Source: Cladorhizidae sp. MBARI D1340-BT2
Lineage: Eukaryota > Porifera > Demospongiae > Poecilosclerida > Cladorhizidae
Assembly (NCBI GenBank): GCA_028752905.1
Contig: JAQNBH010000015.1
Span: 30,502,488-30,566,487, forward strand
Direction of reading: 5' to 3'
Length of the DNA: 64,000 bases
Shown here: positions 42,603-52,905 of the stretch, one piece after another
How the letters are laid out: every line of letters begins with the position of its first letter
Numbering within the stretch: the first letter of the stretch is position 1
Made by a program: the position numbers and the translations under genes
The notes under the pieces: model-generated
Told to the model about the DNA's origin: nothing
Seen by the model: the letters and a program-made list of their open reading frames with translations, nothing else
Databases searched by the model: none

Positions 42603-42787
42603 TGTGGAATAATGACTATCATCATTATGATTAGCTATTATACACATAACTATATTCATTCTAGTTTGTGAGCATGCTCAGTATATTGTGGACGGGAAAC
42701 CCTTTACCTCTTTACCTCATGCTATCTTGATTTGCTAAATGTTAAACTACTGGTGAATCTCTTTGAATCCCGTTGCATCTCATTACA
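42603..42787 (+). repeat. 3' LTR of the Mag-like element
   Basis: 185 bp from TGTGGAATAATG to CTCATTACA, apparently identical to the 5' LTR, followed by the second TCACT and then satellite. Confidence 0.95.
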
Positions 42788-45310
42788 TCACTAGGACCAG
42801 GCCTATCACTAGGACCAGGTCTATCACTAGGACCAGGTCTATCATTAGGACTAGGTCTATCACTAGGACTAGGTCTATCACTAGGACTAGGTCTATCACT
42901 AGGACTAGGTCTATCACTAGGACTAGGTCTATCACTAGGACTAGGCCTATCACTAGGACTAGGTCTATCACTAGGACTAGGTCTATCACTAGGACCAGGT
43001 CTATCACTAGGACTAGGTCTATCACTAGGACTAGGTCTATCACTAGGACCAGGTCTATCACTAGGACCAGGTCATCACTAGGACCAGGTCTATCACTAGG
43101 ACTAGGTCTATCACTAGGACTAGGTCTATCACTAGGACTAGGTCTATCACTAGGACTAGGTCTATCACTAGGACTAGGTCTATCACTAGGACTAGGTCTA
43201 TCACTAGGACTAGGTCTATCACTAGGACTAGGTCTATCACTAGGACTAGGTCTATCACTAGGACTAGGTCTATCACTAGGACTAGGTCTATCACTAGGAC
43301 TAGGTCTATCACTAGGACTAGGTCTATCACTAGGACTAGGTCTATCACTAGGACTAGGTCTATCACTAGGACTAGGTCTATCACTAGGACTAGGTCTATC
43401 ACTAGGACTAGGTCTATCACTAGGACTAGGTCTATCACTAGGACTAGGTCTATCACTAGGACCAGGTCTATCACTAGGACCAGGTCTATCACTAGGACCA
43501 GGTCTATCACTAGGACTAGGTCTATCACTAGGACCAGGTCTATCACTAGGACTAGGTCTATCACTAGGACTAGGTCTATCACTAGGACTAGGTCTATCAC
43601 TAGGACTAGGTCTATCACTAGGACTAGGTCTATCACTAGGACTAGGTCTATCACTAGGACCAGGTCTATCACTAGCACTAGGTCCATCACTAGGACTAGG
43701 TCTATCACTAGGACTAGGTCTATCACTAGGACTACGTCTATCACTAGGACTAGGTCTATCACTAGGACTAGGCCTATCACTAGGACTAGGTCTATCACTA
43801 GGACCAGGTCTATCACTAGGACCAGGTCTATCACTAGGACCAGGCCTATCATATCACTAGGACTAGGTCTATCACTAGGACTAGGTCTATCACTAGGACT
43901 AGGTCTATCACTAGGACTAGGTCTATCACTAGGACTAGGTCTATCACTAGGACTAGGTCTATCACTAGGACTAGGTCTATCACTAGGACTAGGTCTATCA
44001 CTAGGACTAGGTCTATCACTAGGACTAGGTCTATCACTAGGACTAGGTCTATCACTAGGACTAGGTCTATCACTAGGACCAGGTCTATCACTAGGACCAG
44101 GTCTATCACTAGGACCAGGTCTATCACTAGGACTAGGTCTATCACTAGGACCAGGTCTATCACTAGGACCAGGTCTATCACTAGGACTAGGTCTATCACT
44201 AGGACCATGTCTATCACTAGGACCAGGTCTATCACTAGGACTAGGTCTATCACTAGGACTAGGTCTATCACTAGGACCAGGTCTATCACTAGGACCAGGT
44301 CTATCAATAGGACTAGGTCTATCACTAGGACTAGGTCTATCACTAGGACTAGGTCTATCACTAGGACCAGGTCTATCACTAGGACCAGGTCTATCACTAG
44401 GACCAGGTCTATCACTAGGACTAGGTCTATCACTAGGACTAGGTCTATCACTAGGACTAGGCCTATCACTAGGACTAGATCTATCACTAGGACCAGGTCT
44501 ATCACTAGGACTAGGCCTATCACTAGGACTAGATCTATCACTAGGACCAGGTCTATCACTAGGACTAGGTCTATCACTAGGACTAGGCCTATCACTAGGA
44601 CTAGGTCTATCACTAGGACTAGGTCTATCACTAGGACTAGGTCTATCACTAGGACTAGGTCTATCATAGGACTAGGTCTATCACTAGGACTAGGTCTATC
44701 ACTAGGACTAGGTCTATCACTAGGACTAGGCCTATCACTAGGACTAGGTCTATCACTAGGACTAGGTCTATCACTAGGACCAGGTCTATCACTAGGACCA
44801 GGTCTATCACTAGGACCAGGTCTATCACTAGGACTAGGTCTATCACTAGGACTAGGTCTATCACTAGGACTAGGTCTATCACTAGGACTAGGTCTATCAC
44901 TAGGACTAGGTCTATCACTAGGACTAGGTCTATCACTAGGAGGTCTATCACTAGGACTAGGTCTATCACTAGGACTAGGTCTATCACTAGGAGGTCTATC
45001 ACTAGGACTAGGACTATCACTAGGACCAGGTCTATCACTAGGACTAGGTCTATCACTAGGACTAGGTCTATCACTAGGACCAGGTCTATCACTAGGACTA
45101 GGTCATCACTAGGACTAGGTCTATCACTAGGACTAGGTCTATCACTAGTACTAGGTCTATCACTAGGACTAGGTCTATCACTAGGACTTGGTCTATCACT
45201 AGGACCAGGTCTATCACTAGGACTAGGCCTATCACTAGGACTAGGTCTATCACTAGGACTAGGTCTATCACTAGGACTAGGTCTATCACTAGGACTAGGT
45301 CTATCACTAG
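42788..45310. repeat. 18-bp satellite array, right block (about 140 units)
   Basis: This continues the main array in the same orientation after the Mag-like element. Its first 1.9 kb is a paralog of about 30490-32350: shared rare variants include GGTCATCAC (30773 and 43070), TAGCACTAGGTCC (about 31413 and 43674), GACTACGTC (about 31468 and 43733) and GGCCTATCATATC (31581 and 43843). The last 400 bp is more degenerate, with short 12-bp units (GGAGGTCTATC near 44939 and 44993), as expected of a true array edge. Satellite ends at CACTAG, 45310. Confidence 0.97.
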
Positions 45311-46460
45311 TCGAAGTGTCGAGAGAGTACAATTTCAAGTTGATTATTGAGAAGGTCATTGTCAACTGAGAGTTCATTGAGAGTTTATGCTAACACGGGC
45401 TTACCCTGGAAGCCACAGGTATTGTATTTGCACTTGTATTGATATCAGATAGAATAGTTACATGTATCTGAAATCTGAACATTGTACATACATAAGCCAA
45501 CAATGTATTATAGCAACTGTGGGATAGATTCTAATTTCACAGGGAGTCTTCCCAAGGAAACTCCATTTAGAAGCCGACAGTGTAAGTTTTAGCTAAGATA
45601 TGAGCATTATTTTGGGGTCTTTTTAGCTATCCGCCATTTTCAAACAGAGAAAGGGAGTGTAGTACTACACTTCATGATGTACTAGAAATATCTCTATCTA
45701 GTCATACAATATTGAGTGTACTGTAAAAATACTCCTAGACAAATTAAGAAGCACACACAGGTACCTCTCAGCTGTAGATCAGCTGATCCATTTCCCTTTA
45801 GTCCCCTCCCCCCCCCCCCCCTCTGCTCCCAACCGCTCCAAAGATGTATGAGTCACACCGTTGCAGTCAAAGTATAATTATTTCCACTTCCATTCCTTGC
45901 CATCAACTCAACACAACAGGCATGAGAAGCATATCCAGTATAGTCTACACAACACTGATGTTCAGACTTGCATAGCAAGGATGCTTGATCTGATCAGGAC
46001 ACAAACTCGACTGCAGTAGGAACAGAACCGACATTTCGATATGGGAAATACCACTCTTGAGGAGTAGACCAACGTCACCATATAGCTACCAACTGTTCAA
46101 CATGCATCCAAGCGAGCAACAGAGATTTGATGCTCAAATGGTAGACTGGCACTTGACTGGAACACAGAGGATACTGAACTTGGAAGGATACTAGATGCCC
46201 TTGTGGACGAGACTGTCAGCATTGGCCCACATCTTTATGGACAAATGCTTATAGATTATATGCACGTGCGAACACTGTTGAAATGAAACACACTGCGAGA
46301 CATTGTTCTAAACAGCCGTGCAACTTAGTACAGTAGCAGAATGAAGGCAAACAGAAATATTGCAAGTACTGCGTGGCTATGAGATATATGTATGGTGGGG
46401 GTATATATACTAGCAGAATTTTCACTGCAGTACTGCAACACAGTGAGTTTGAATAACTTC
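45311..46460. other. Non-repetitive spacer with a 14-C run
   Basis: Mostly unique, AT-rich sequence. It holds one candidate minus-strand exon (45390-45474) and an uninterrupted run of 14 C at 45808-45821. I see no other gene, RNA or mobile element in it. Confidence 0.6.
45390..45474 (-). CDS. Candidate last exon of the sushi receptor (cytoplasmic tail)
   Basis: Minus strand: an acceptor ending ATGTTCAG at 45475 is followed by an open frame in phase 2 that matches the preceding microexon. It reads FQIHVTILSDINTS, continues to PVASRVSPC and stops at TAG (45392-45390). A donor-like AGG|GTAAGC at 45404 could instead end the exon at 45405 and send the transcript on past the satellite. Support is only phase and splice sites; the peptide has no recognised domain. 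Confidence 0.3.
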
Positions 46461-46464
46461 ACCA

Positions 46465-46720
46465 CAGCCAGTTACCATGCCAACTCCCTATACACACACT
46501 ACCACAACCAGTTCCCAAGCCAACTCCCTACATACAACTACCACAGCCAGTTACCATGCCAACTCACTATACACACACTACCACAACCAGTTCCCAAGCC
46601 AACTCCCTGCACACACTCTACCACAGCCAGTTACCATGCCAACTCCCTATACACACACTACCACAGCCAGTTCCCAAGCCAACTCCCTGCATACAACTAT
46701 CACAGCCAGTAAAATGCCAA
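46465..46720. repeat. Minisatellite, 39-40 bp unit, about 6 copies
   Basis: Units run CCAGTTACCATGCC or CCAGTTCCCAAGCC, then AACTCCCTATACACAC, then TACCACAG. The two versions alternate, so the effective period is about 79 bp. Open frames across it (for example SQLPCQLP) are repeat products. On the minus strand it lies just downstream of the receptor's microexon. Confidence 0.85.
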
Positions 46721-46811
46721 CTCCCAGCACACGCACACATGAAATACACACGATGAGGTGCTTGCTGAAATTAAAAAAAATGGCAAAGAATAATGACATG
46801 ATTTAACTTAC

Positions 46812-46827
46812 CTAAAAAAGTTCTTGC
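46812..46827 (-). CDS. Candidate 16-nt microexon of the sushi receptor
   Basis: Minus strand: a strong acceptor TTCAATTTTCTAG precedes GCAAGAACTTTTTTAG, followed by a consensus donor GTAAGTT. It begins in phase 1, which fits the transmembrane exon 64 nt upstream, and adds the juxtamembrane residues GKNFF. It ends in phase 2. Both splice sites are good and the phase fits, but so short an exon needs transcript evidence. Confidence 0.4.
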
Positions 46828-46891
46828 CTAGAAAATTGAATATAGCAACAGATAAATAAAAAATCATATATCATATTAATGCACAGCTTAC

Positions 46892-47014
46892 CTGCACATT
46901 TGTTGTACACAATTAGTAGTACAGTAATGATGACGCTAACCAAAATTAAAAGTAAACATCCACCCACAATGCCAGCAATCACACCAGTACTAAGAGCAGT
47001 CGATGTAGCAGGAC
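46892..47014 (-). CDS. Transmembrane exon of a sushi-domain receptor
   Basis: A 123-nt exon (41 codons) on the minus strand, with acceptor TTCTCTTCCTCTGTAG at 47015 and donor CAG|GTAAGC at 46891. Both ends are phase 1. It encodes a short Ser/Thr-rich stem (GPATSTALST), then about 24 hydrophobic residues starting VIAGIVGGCLLLILVS and ending LLIVYNKC: a single-pass type I membrane segment with a Lys stop-transfer on the inside. It lies downstream of two phase 1-1 sushi exons on the same strand, and the shared phase lets them splice together directly. The product would be a cell-surface protein with extracellular complement-control modules; ligand and signalling are unknown. Confidence 0.7.
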
Positions 47015-47369
47015 CTACAGAGGAAGAGAAAACAATAAATTAATTGTCCCAAGTATTGTTTATATATTAAACACAAGACAGCACAGAGAGGCCTCCACTT
47101 GGACAGGTCCAGACTTCCAAATGTGTTATTCAAAACAAACAACCATATTGGGTTGAATTTAAATAGTGGATCATACAGCACGTACACAATATTGGTGGAT
47201 ATGATTTGAAATGTGGTAAAGGTTCATCCAACTGGTTGTGGTCCACATGGGGACAGTCTAGTTTTTCTTTCTTGTCAATCCAAAATAGTAGAACTTTTTT
47301 GTCTTGTTTTTGCTTTGTGTTGCCGTATGTTGTAGTTGAGCAGTGCAGGTTTATACCTAGTGTGAGGTT

Positions 47370-47515
47370 CAGGGTGCACGGGCATACCAAGTGTGAAGTT
47401 CAGGGTGCAGGAGTATAGCAAGTGTGAGGTTCAGGGTGAGGCATATGGTACAGGAGCATACCAAATATGAGGTTCAGGGTGCAGCAGTATAGCAAGTGTG
47501 AGGCTCAGTGTCTTG
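47370..47515. repeat. Short tandem repeat, about 32-bp unit, about 5 imperfect copies
   Basis: Units contain AGTGTGAGGTTCAGGGTGCA followed by a GGxGTATAGCA or GGCATACCA variant. It lies in the large receptor intron. No coding sense is apparent. Confidence 0.75.
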
Positions 47516-47569
47516 GGAGCTTTTAAAAACTAATTTATTGTTGTTGTACACAAGATATAACTGCACGTG

Positions 47570-47775
47570 GCATGTCTGGTTGCTATTGTTGACTCTACCT
47601 ATGTGCACCACATTATCCAGTACACAAGCTGCTAATGTTGACTCTACCTGTGTGCACCACATTATCCAGTACACAAGCTGCTAATGTTGACTCTACCTAT
47701 GTGCACCACATTATCCAGTACACAAGCAGCTAATGTTGACTCTACCGTACACAAGCTGCTAATGTTTACTATACC
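47570..47775. repeat. Tandem repeat, 49-bp unit, about 4 copies
   Basis: Units contain TGTTGACTCTACCTATGTGC, then ACCACATTATCCAGTACAC, then AAGCTGCTAA. The first three copies are nearly identical and the last is shortened by an internal deletion. Intronic on the minus strand. Confidence 0.85.
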
Positions 47776-48204
47776 CATGTAGGGTCAGCTATAACTTTGA
47801 GATAAGTTATGCATCACTACAAAGTAATTAGTTCCCCCTATTGGGGATAGGTAGAGATTTGCAAATTTGCTTATCAAATTACCCTACTTGGGAGTGACTC
47901 CTGCCATCAGGGTCAAAGGGACTAATGAGCGTAAGACCAAAATTGTTGACAAAAAATAAATAATGCAGAGCAAATTCTTCCATGCAATTAAGGAAGAGGA
48001 GACAGACATGAATATGATTAATATACATCAAGTAATAGAAGACAGACATGAATGTAATTAATACATCCAGGAGTATATAATATCATCTTTCTCAAATCCG
48101 AAGGGATTCAGAGTAGTAAGAAAATGCCTGTGTTGTTTCAACAGGTTTCATCCAAATTGGAGGAGGGTGACTATAAGGGTTCAGAAGCTCAGAAGTCTCT
48201 ATAG
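47776..48204. other. Unique intronic sequence
   Basis: AT-rich sequence without a recognisable gene. A short imperfect duplication around GAAGACAGACATGAAT occurs near 48000-48060. Confidence 0.5.
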
Positions 48205-49500
48205 CAGAATGTAATGAGGACACCCTGGCTATCATGCAATGATGACACCCTGGCTATCATGTAATGATGACACCCCGGCTATCATGCAATGATGACACCC
48301 TGGCTATCATGCAATGATGACACCCTGGCTATCATGCAGTGATGACACCCTGGCTATCATGCAATGATGACACCCTGGCCATCATGTAATGATGACACCC
48401 CGGCTATCATGCAATGAGGACACCCTGGCTATCATGAAATGATGACACCCTGGCTATCATGTAATGAGGACACCCTGGCTATCATGCAATGATGACACCC
48501 TGGCTATCAGGTAATGAGGACGCCCTGGCTATCATGCAATGATGACACCCTGGCTATCATGCAATGATGACATCCTGGCTATCATGCAATGATGACATCC
48601 TGGCTATCATGTAATGAGGACACCCTGGCTATCATGCAATGATGACACCCTGGCTATCATGCAATGATGACACCCTGGCCATCATGTAATGATGACACCC
48701 CGGCTATCATGCACTGATTACACCCTGGCCATCATGCAATGATGACACCCTGTCTATCATGCAATGATGACACCCTGGCCATCATGTAATGATGACACCC
48801 CGGCTATCAAGCACTGATTACACCCTGGCCATCATGCAATGATGACACCCTGGCTATCATGCAATGATGATGACACCCTGGCTATCATGCAATGATGACA
48901 CCCTGGCCATTATGCAATGATGACACCCTGGCTATCATGCAATGATGACACCCTGGCCATCATGCAATGATGACACCCTGGCTATCATGCAATGATGACA
49001 CCCTGGCTATCATGCAATGATGACACCCTGGCCATCATGTAATGATGACACCCCGGCTATCATGCACTGATTACACCCTGGCCATCATGCAATGATGACA
49101 CCCTGGCTATCATGCAATGATGACACCCTGGCCATCATGTAATGATGACACCCCGGCTATCATGCACTGATTACACCCTGGCCATCATGCAATGATGACA
49201 CCCTGGCTATCATGCAATGATGATGACACCCTGGCTATCATGCAATGATGACACCCTGGCCATCATGCAATGATGACACCCTGGCTATCATGCAATGATG
49301 ACACCCTGGCTATCATGCAATGATGACACCCTGGCTATCATGCAATGATGACACCCTGGCTATCAGGTAATGAGGACACCCTGGCTATCATGCAATGATG
49401 ACACCCTGGCTATCATGCAATGAGGACACCCTGGCTATCAGGTAATTAGGACACCCTGGCTATCATGTATAATGACGACAACTTGGCTATCATGTGATGA
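48205..49500. repeat. 25-bp minisatellite, about 50 copies
   Basis: Units begin GATGACACCC, continue TGGCT and end ATCATGCAAT. Variants (GAGGACACC, CCCCGGCTATC, CACTGATTACACC, TGGCCATC) recur in the same order, showing larger repeat blocks, for example about 48660-48840 and 49020-49200. The period is not a multiple of 3, so unlike the 18- and 24-bp arrays it has no long open frames. It lies within the large receptor intron. Confidence 0.95.
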
Positions 49501-49525
49501 TGACATGATGACAGAACTTTGCATG

Positions 49526-49780
49526 TCATATTTGGATGTCATCACGATAGGAGGTTATTGGTAGGATGCATGGCTTTCGGAGAGGGGAGCTTCTAGCCCG
49601 GGATGTAGGTCTTTCTGTGATCACCTGAGTCCATGATGCAGAGATCAGCTGACAACTCCAAGCAGTGATGGTAAAGTGCAAGGTAAAGAGGCAGGGTTCC
49701 AGTGGGTCAGCCTGCTGCACATCTTCCTAAGGTTGGAGCATCTCATCACCACAAAACAGAGAAGATGGAATAGAAGAAGC
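49526..49780 (-). pseudogene. LINE reverse transcriptase fragment
   Basis: Minus-strand translation gives LFCGDEMLQP, a stop, then EDVQQADPLEPCLFTLHFT, and further on SYRDDIQI. This matches the palm region of non-LTR reverse transcriptases (the GVQQGDPLGPLLF motif), followed by a possible remnant of the xxDD box. The in-frame stop and poor preservation around it show a dead fragment. It lies between the 25-bp minisatellite and a TG-rich tract in the receptor intron, on the receptor's strand. The family within the LINEs cannot be fixed from so short a piece. Confidence 0.55.
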
Positions 49781-50100
49781 AGAGTGAGTGGACATGGAGA
49801 AACATGGCAGACTAAAACTTATCCACATTCCACCATCTTGTCTTGGAGCAGGGAATTAAAAGTCTAGCTTAATTAAGACTAGCAGTTGAGCTGAAGATGT
49901 TGCCACGTGATACTTCTGCACTTTCCCTGGACCACATGCCAGCTGATGAGGAGCTAACAAATAGTAATGCCACACTGCCTCCAGCCATGCAACCACACGA
50001 GGGGTGCATACAACACACTGCAATATGTCTGACCACACCCATCCTTATCCAATGCAATTAGGGTAACACTGATGAAGATGGGACATGTTTGTTGTGGTTG
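49781..50100. other. Unique intronic sequence
   Basis: No gene, RNA or repeat recognised; it may include further decayed LINE sequence upstream of the fragment at 49526-49780. Confidence 0.4.
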
Positions 50101-51015
50101 TTTGGGTAAGTGTGTGAGCAAGTGTGCATGAGTGAGTGTGTATGAATGTGTGTGACCATGTGTATGTGTGAGTGTGTGTGTGATCGTGCACATGTGTGTA
50201 TGGATGGGTGCATGTGTGTGCATGAGAGTGAGCATGTTTGTGTGTGTGAGTGTGTGTGTGGCTACGTAGGTGACTGTGTGCATGGTGTGTATGTGTGAGT
50301 AAGCATGCGCATGTCTGTGTGTATATGTGTGTGAGCATGTGCATGTACAGTATGTGTGCTGGGGACATGAGTGCATGTGGTCATGTGTATATGTGTATGT
50401 GTGAATGGGTGTGTGTGAATGGGTGTGTGTGACTGTGCTCATATGTGTGTGACTGTGCTCATATGTGTGTGACTGTGCCCAGTGTGTGAGTATGTATGTG
50501 GCCAATGGCATGTGTGTTACGACCATGTGCATGTGTATGTGTATTTATGAACATGTGCATGTGTGTGAGTGTGTGACCTTGCATATGTGTGTGCATGTGA
50601 GTGTGTGTGGGCATGCGAACATGTATGTGTGACCATATACATAGATGTGTGTGAGTGACTCTGTGAATATGTATGTGAGAGTGTGTGTGTGACTATGCCC
50701 ATGTGTATCTATGTGTGTGACTGTGTGCATGTGAGTATGTGTGAGAGTGTGTGTGTGATTATGTGTGAGTATGTGTGTATGCATTTGATTGTGTGTAAAT
50801 GTGTGCATGTAGTGTGAGTGCATGTGAGACCATGTGCATATGCATGTGTGTGAGTAGCATGTGTGTGTGTGTGAGTGTGTGCAAGTGTGCATGTATGTAT
50901 GTGAGTGTATGTGTGACCACTGCACATGTGCATATATGTGAGTGAGGATGTGTGAGTGAGGATGTGTGAGTGAGGATGTGTGAGTGAGGATGTGTGTGTT
51001 GTGTGGGTATGTGCA
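50100..51015. repeat. TG-rich degenerate low-complexity tract
   Basis: About 900 bp of interrupted (TG)n with recurrent TGTGTGAG, GCATGTG and ATGTGTG, ending in four copies of a 13-bp GTGTGAGTGAGGA-type repeat at about 50936-50995. Open frames on the minus strand (HTHSHTH-type) are products of the repeat. The strand asymmetry, purine-pyrimidine alternating TG on plus, is complete over its length. Confidence 0.9.
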
Positions 51016-51800
51016 TGTTAGTATAAAATGGTGGCTTATTTCAAATATGTTGGATATCTCTATGGGCACATCTTCTGAGGTGCAACATCGAGTGTTATGT
51101 AAACAAAAGGCTTGTCTGTGGTTTGTCAAACCACTTTGCAATGTTGAGCAGCAAGAAATAAGCAGCCAGCACACTCTGTGTTAATTATGGCCGCCAATTA
51201 ATTGGCAATGCAGAACAGCGCATACAGAGCACTAAACGAACCAAATGACATTTGTAAGGGGGGTTGGGTGGTGCATTTTTTTAATAGTGACTTCAATGTC
51301 GTTGGTTGTATAATAAGCCAACAACTTGACACATTTAGTACATAAAGGAGGTGCCAGTTTCATGTGCTGTGATGAGCATGCATGTGTGCATTTAAACCAG
51401 TTCACAAGTACTCCCTTCCAACTTCTCTATATTTGCCTGGATCCGGTCTGTTTAGTTTCTTGTGCAGCCAGTGTAGTGCAATAGCCCACAGGGTCAGCCA
51501 ATCCATTGAGGAAGTGACCAGAATCATCACCTTCAACTGACCCATAATTGCTTCTTATACTCCAGGCATATGGTGCCCTCCATGTGGTGACCATCAACAC
51601 AAGTGTTGTCAAACTTAGCTACAGCAAACAGTCCTAGAATGCCTACAAACATGAGGACACTTGAGGAAACCTTCCACACTCACCACAAATCTGTTTAGTG
51701 GGCTTTACAGTAAATAGTTAAGCAGGAAAGCTTTACTGCATGAGGACATCACCTGAGCCCTGTAATATAAGCATAACCTAAGTACATCCAATCCTAGTTT
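51016..51800. other. Unique intronic sequence
   Basis: No recognised gene. A 12-bp perfect palindrome CCAATTAATTGG lies near 51194. The minus strand around 51430-51630 has a moderately long open stretch, but it has no motif I know and no clear splice sites. Confidence 0.4.
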
Positions 51801-51844
51801 ATTTGCAACAACCCAAATTTGAATTAATGCATGTTGGTCACATC

Positions 51845-51970
51845 CATGCTGCAATCTTATCAATAACTCACTGGAAAAAGATGATGAGCTATAAAGACAA
51901 GAAGGCTTATGCTGCAGAAGAGGGAGATAAGAGAATGGCAGCATTGATGGAGGAGGATGCTCCACAAACT
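51845..51970 (+). pseudogene. Possible HMG-box fragment
   Basis: The plus-strand frame contains HWKKMMSYKDKKAYAAEE followed by GDKRMAALMEE. It resembles helices 2-3 of an HMG box (W-K-x-M-S-x-K-D-K-x-x-Y-x-x-x-x-x-x-D-K-R) with one residue inserted and one removed. The helix-1 part of the box is not visible. It lies antisense within the receptor intron and could be a scrap of a retrocopy or a chance match. Confidence 0.25.
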
Positions 51971-52239
51971 CCACAAGAAGAAAAAGGAAGCAGTGAAAAC
52001 CTCTGCTGGTACACACAAGGTATAAAAGTAGTTATAGCATAAGCTAGTTCAGATCTAGTGTTCGTAACACTAAAAGCGTTTAATGTTAGTAACAATTTAC
52101 ACTCTAATTTTATTCTACTCATACTTGTAGCTATGATGAAGCAAAGTTATATTAATTGCATCTCCGATAGTTATTTTAATGTCCTTGTTGTTGTTATTAA
52201 CTTTGAACCTCTCAAGACAAATTCGACCTGATTTGCATC

Positions 52240-52375
52240 AAGGTGCATCAGAATAGATGAAAGCAATGTGCCATAGTGATGCAATTAGCATGGACACATC
52301 AGTGATGCACATAAGTGTGGACAGTGAGGCAATTAGTGTGGACACATCATCAGTGATGCACATTAGTTTAAAGAG
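52240..52375. repeat. Short imperfect tandem repeat
   Basis: Alternating GTGATGCAATTAGCATGGAC and GTGATGCACATAAGTGTGGA-type segments, about 22-29 bp each, four or five copies. It lies just downstream of the second sushi exon. Confidence 0.6.
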
Positions 52376-52434
52376 CCCTTGACTGTGTGTGCTGACTTTA
52401 TGTTATGTGAACAGTCTTAAAAGCAACTGCATAC

Positions 52435-52647
52435 CTTGAGGTGGTGTTGCTTCAGTCACACTGGAGCAGTTCAGCAGTTGTGGGTCAGGACTCCAACTTC
52501 CTTCCATAGTGCATGTAGCAGTTATTACATCTGCAGGACTCAAGCCAGACAGACACTGAAAGTTCACCACATCCCCTTCCACATATGTATGACCGTCATT
52601 AGCTTGAATTGACCCATTCAGAGGAGAAGGCGGGGCACTGCACACAA
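52435..52647 (-). CDS. Sushi (CCP) domain exon of a minus-strand receptor
   Basis: A 213-nt exon, 71 codons, phase 1 at both ends. The acceptor is TTATTAG at 52648, preceded by an imperfect duplicate of itself, and the donor is CAAG|GTATGC at 52434. It encodes one complete sushi/complement-control module: VVCSAPPSPLNGSIQ, FQCLSGLSP, TATC and SWSPDPQLLNC carry the four Cys and the conserved Trp between Cys3 and Cys4. These modules form small extracellular beta domains that bind proteins. An acceptor at CAG 52639 would also be possible but would remove Cys1 and break the phase, so the upstream site is preferred. The module is followed by a short Thr/Pro-rich linker, then a 5.4-kb intron and the transmembrane exon. 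Confidence 0.75.
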
Positions 52648-52905
52648 CTAATAAATGCACACAACTAATAAATATTAAAATATGTATGATGACGTTCAAC
52701 ATAAACTTTCTCACTTGACAAGTTATGATTAGATGTTCTAGCCTTCTTCAGGAATAATGTGATGAAGGCTAGATCATCAGCCCAAACATCCAGTGAGTAT
52801 ATATAAGTTGCTTATTGAGAAAGTCAATGCACATACACTACGTCTACTGACATTATGTTGAGAACAATATACATGTAGGAAATATAAAGTCAAGATTCAA
52901 CCTAC

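Larger units (their letters stand above)
38482..42787 (+). mobile_element. Complete Mag-like Ty3/Gypsy LTR retrotransposon inserted in the satellite
   Basis: A 4,306-bp element with 185-bp LTRs at both ends, a tRNA-Leu-like primer site, one uninterrupted Gag-Pol frame and a polypurine tract. It is flanked by TCACT at 38477-38481 and 42788-42792; removing the element and one TCACT restores a normal satellite unit. The two LTRs look identical over 185 bp by eye, which implies very recent insertion. Short LTRs, a single ORF, two zinc knuckles, a tRNA-Leu primer and the PR-RT-RH-INT order suit the Mag (SURL) lineage. The lineage is inference from these traits; the Ty3/Gypsy class is clear. Confidence 0.95.

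Noticed and set aside
630..45310. CRISPR array or phage-like repeat system
   Set aside because: Units are contiguous without spacers, and the surroundings are clearly eukaryotic (introns, LTR retrotransposons).
46645..46764. Exon after a good acceptor (TTTTTTAATTTCAG at 46765) on the minus strand
   Set aside because: The open frame runs straight into the 39-40-bp minisatellite and stops there, and the peptide is a hydrophobic repeat product. The exon at 45474 fits the phase equally well without repeat sequence.
49954..51016. His/Thr-rich open frames on the minus strand
   Set aside because: They translate the TG-rich low-complexity tract; composition alone explains them.
51427..51612. Minus-strand open stretch in the receptor intron
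   Set aside because: No recognisable domain, no convincing splice sites with phase 1, and no similarity to a sushi module.
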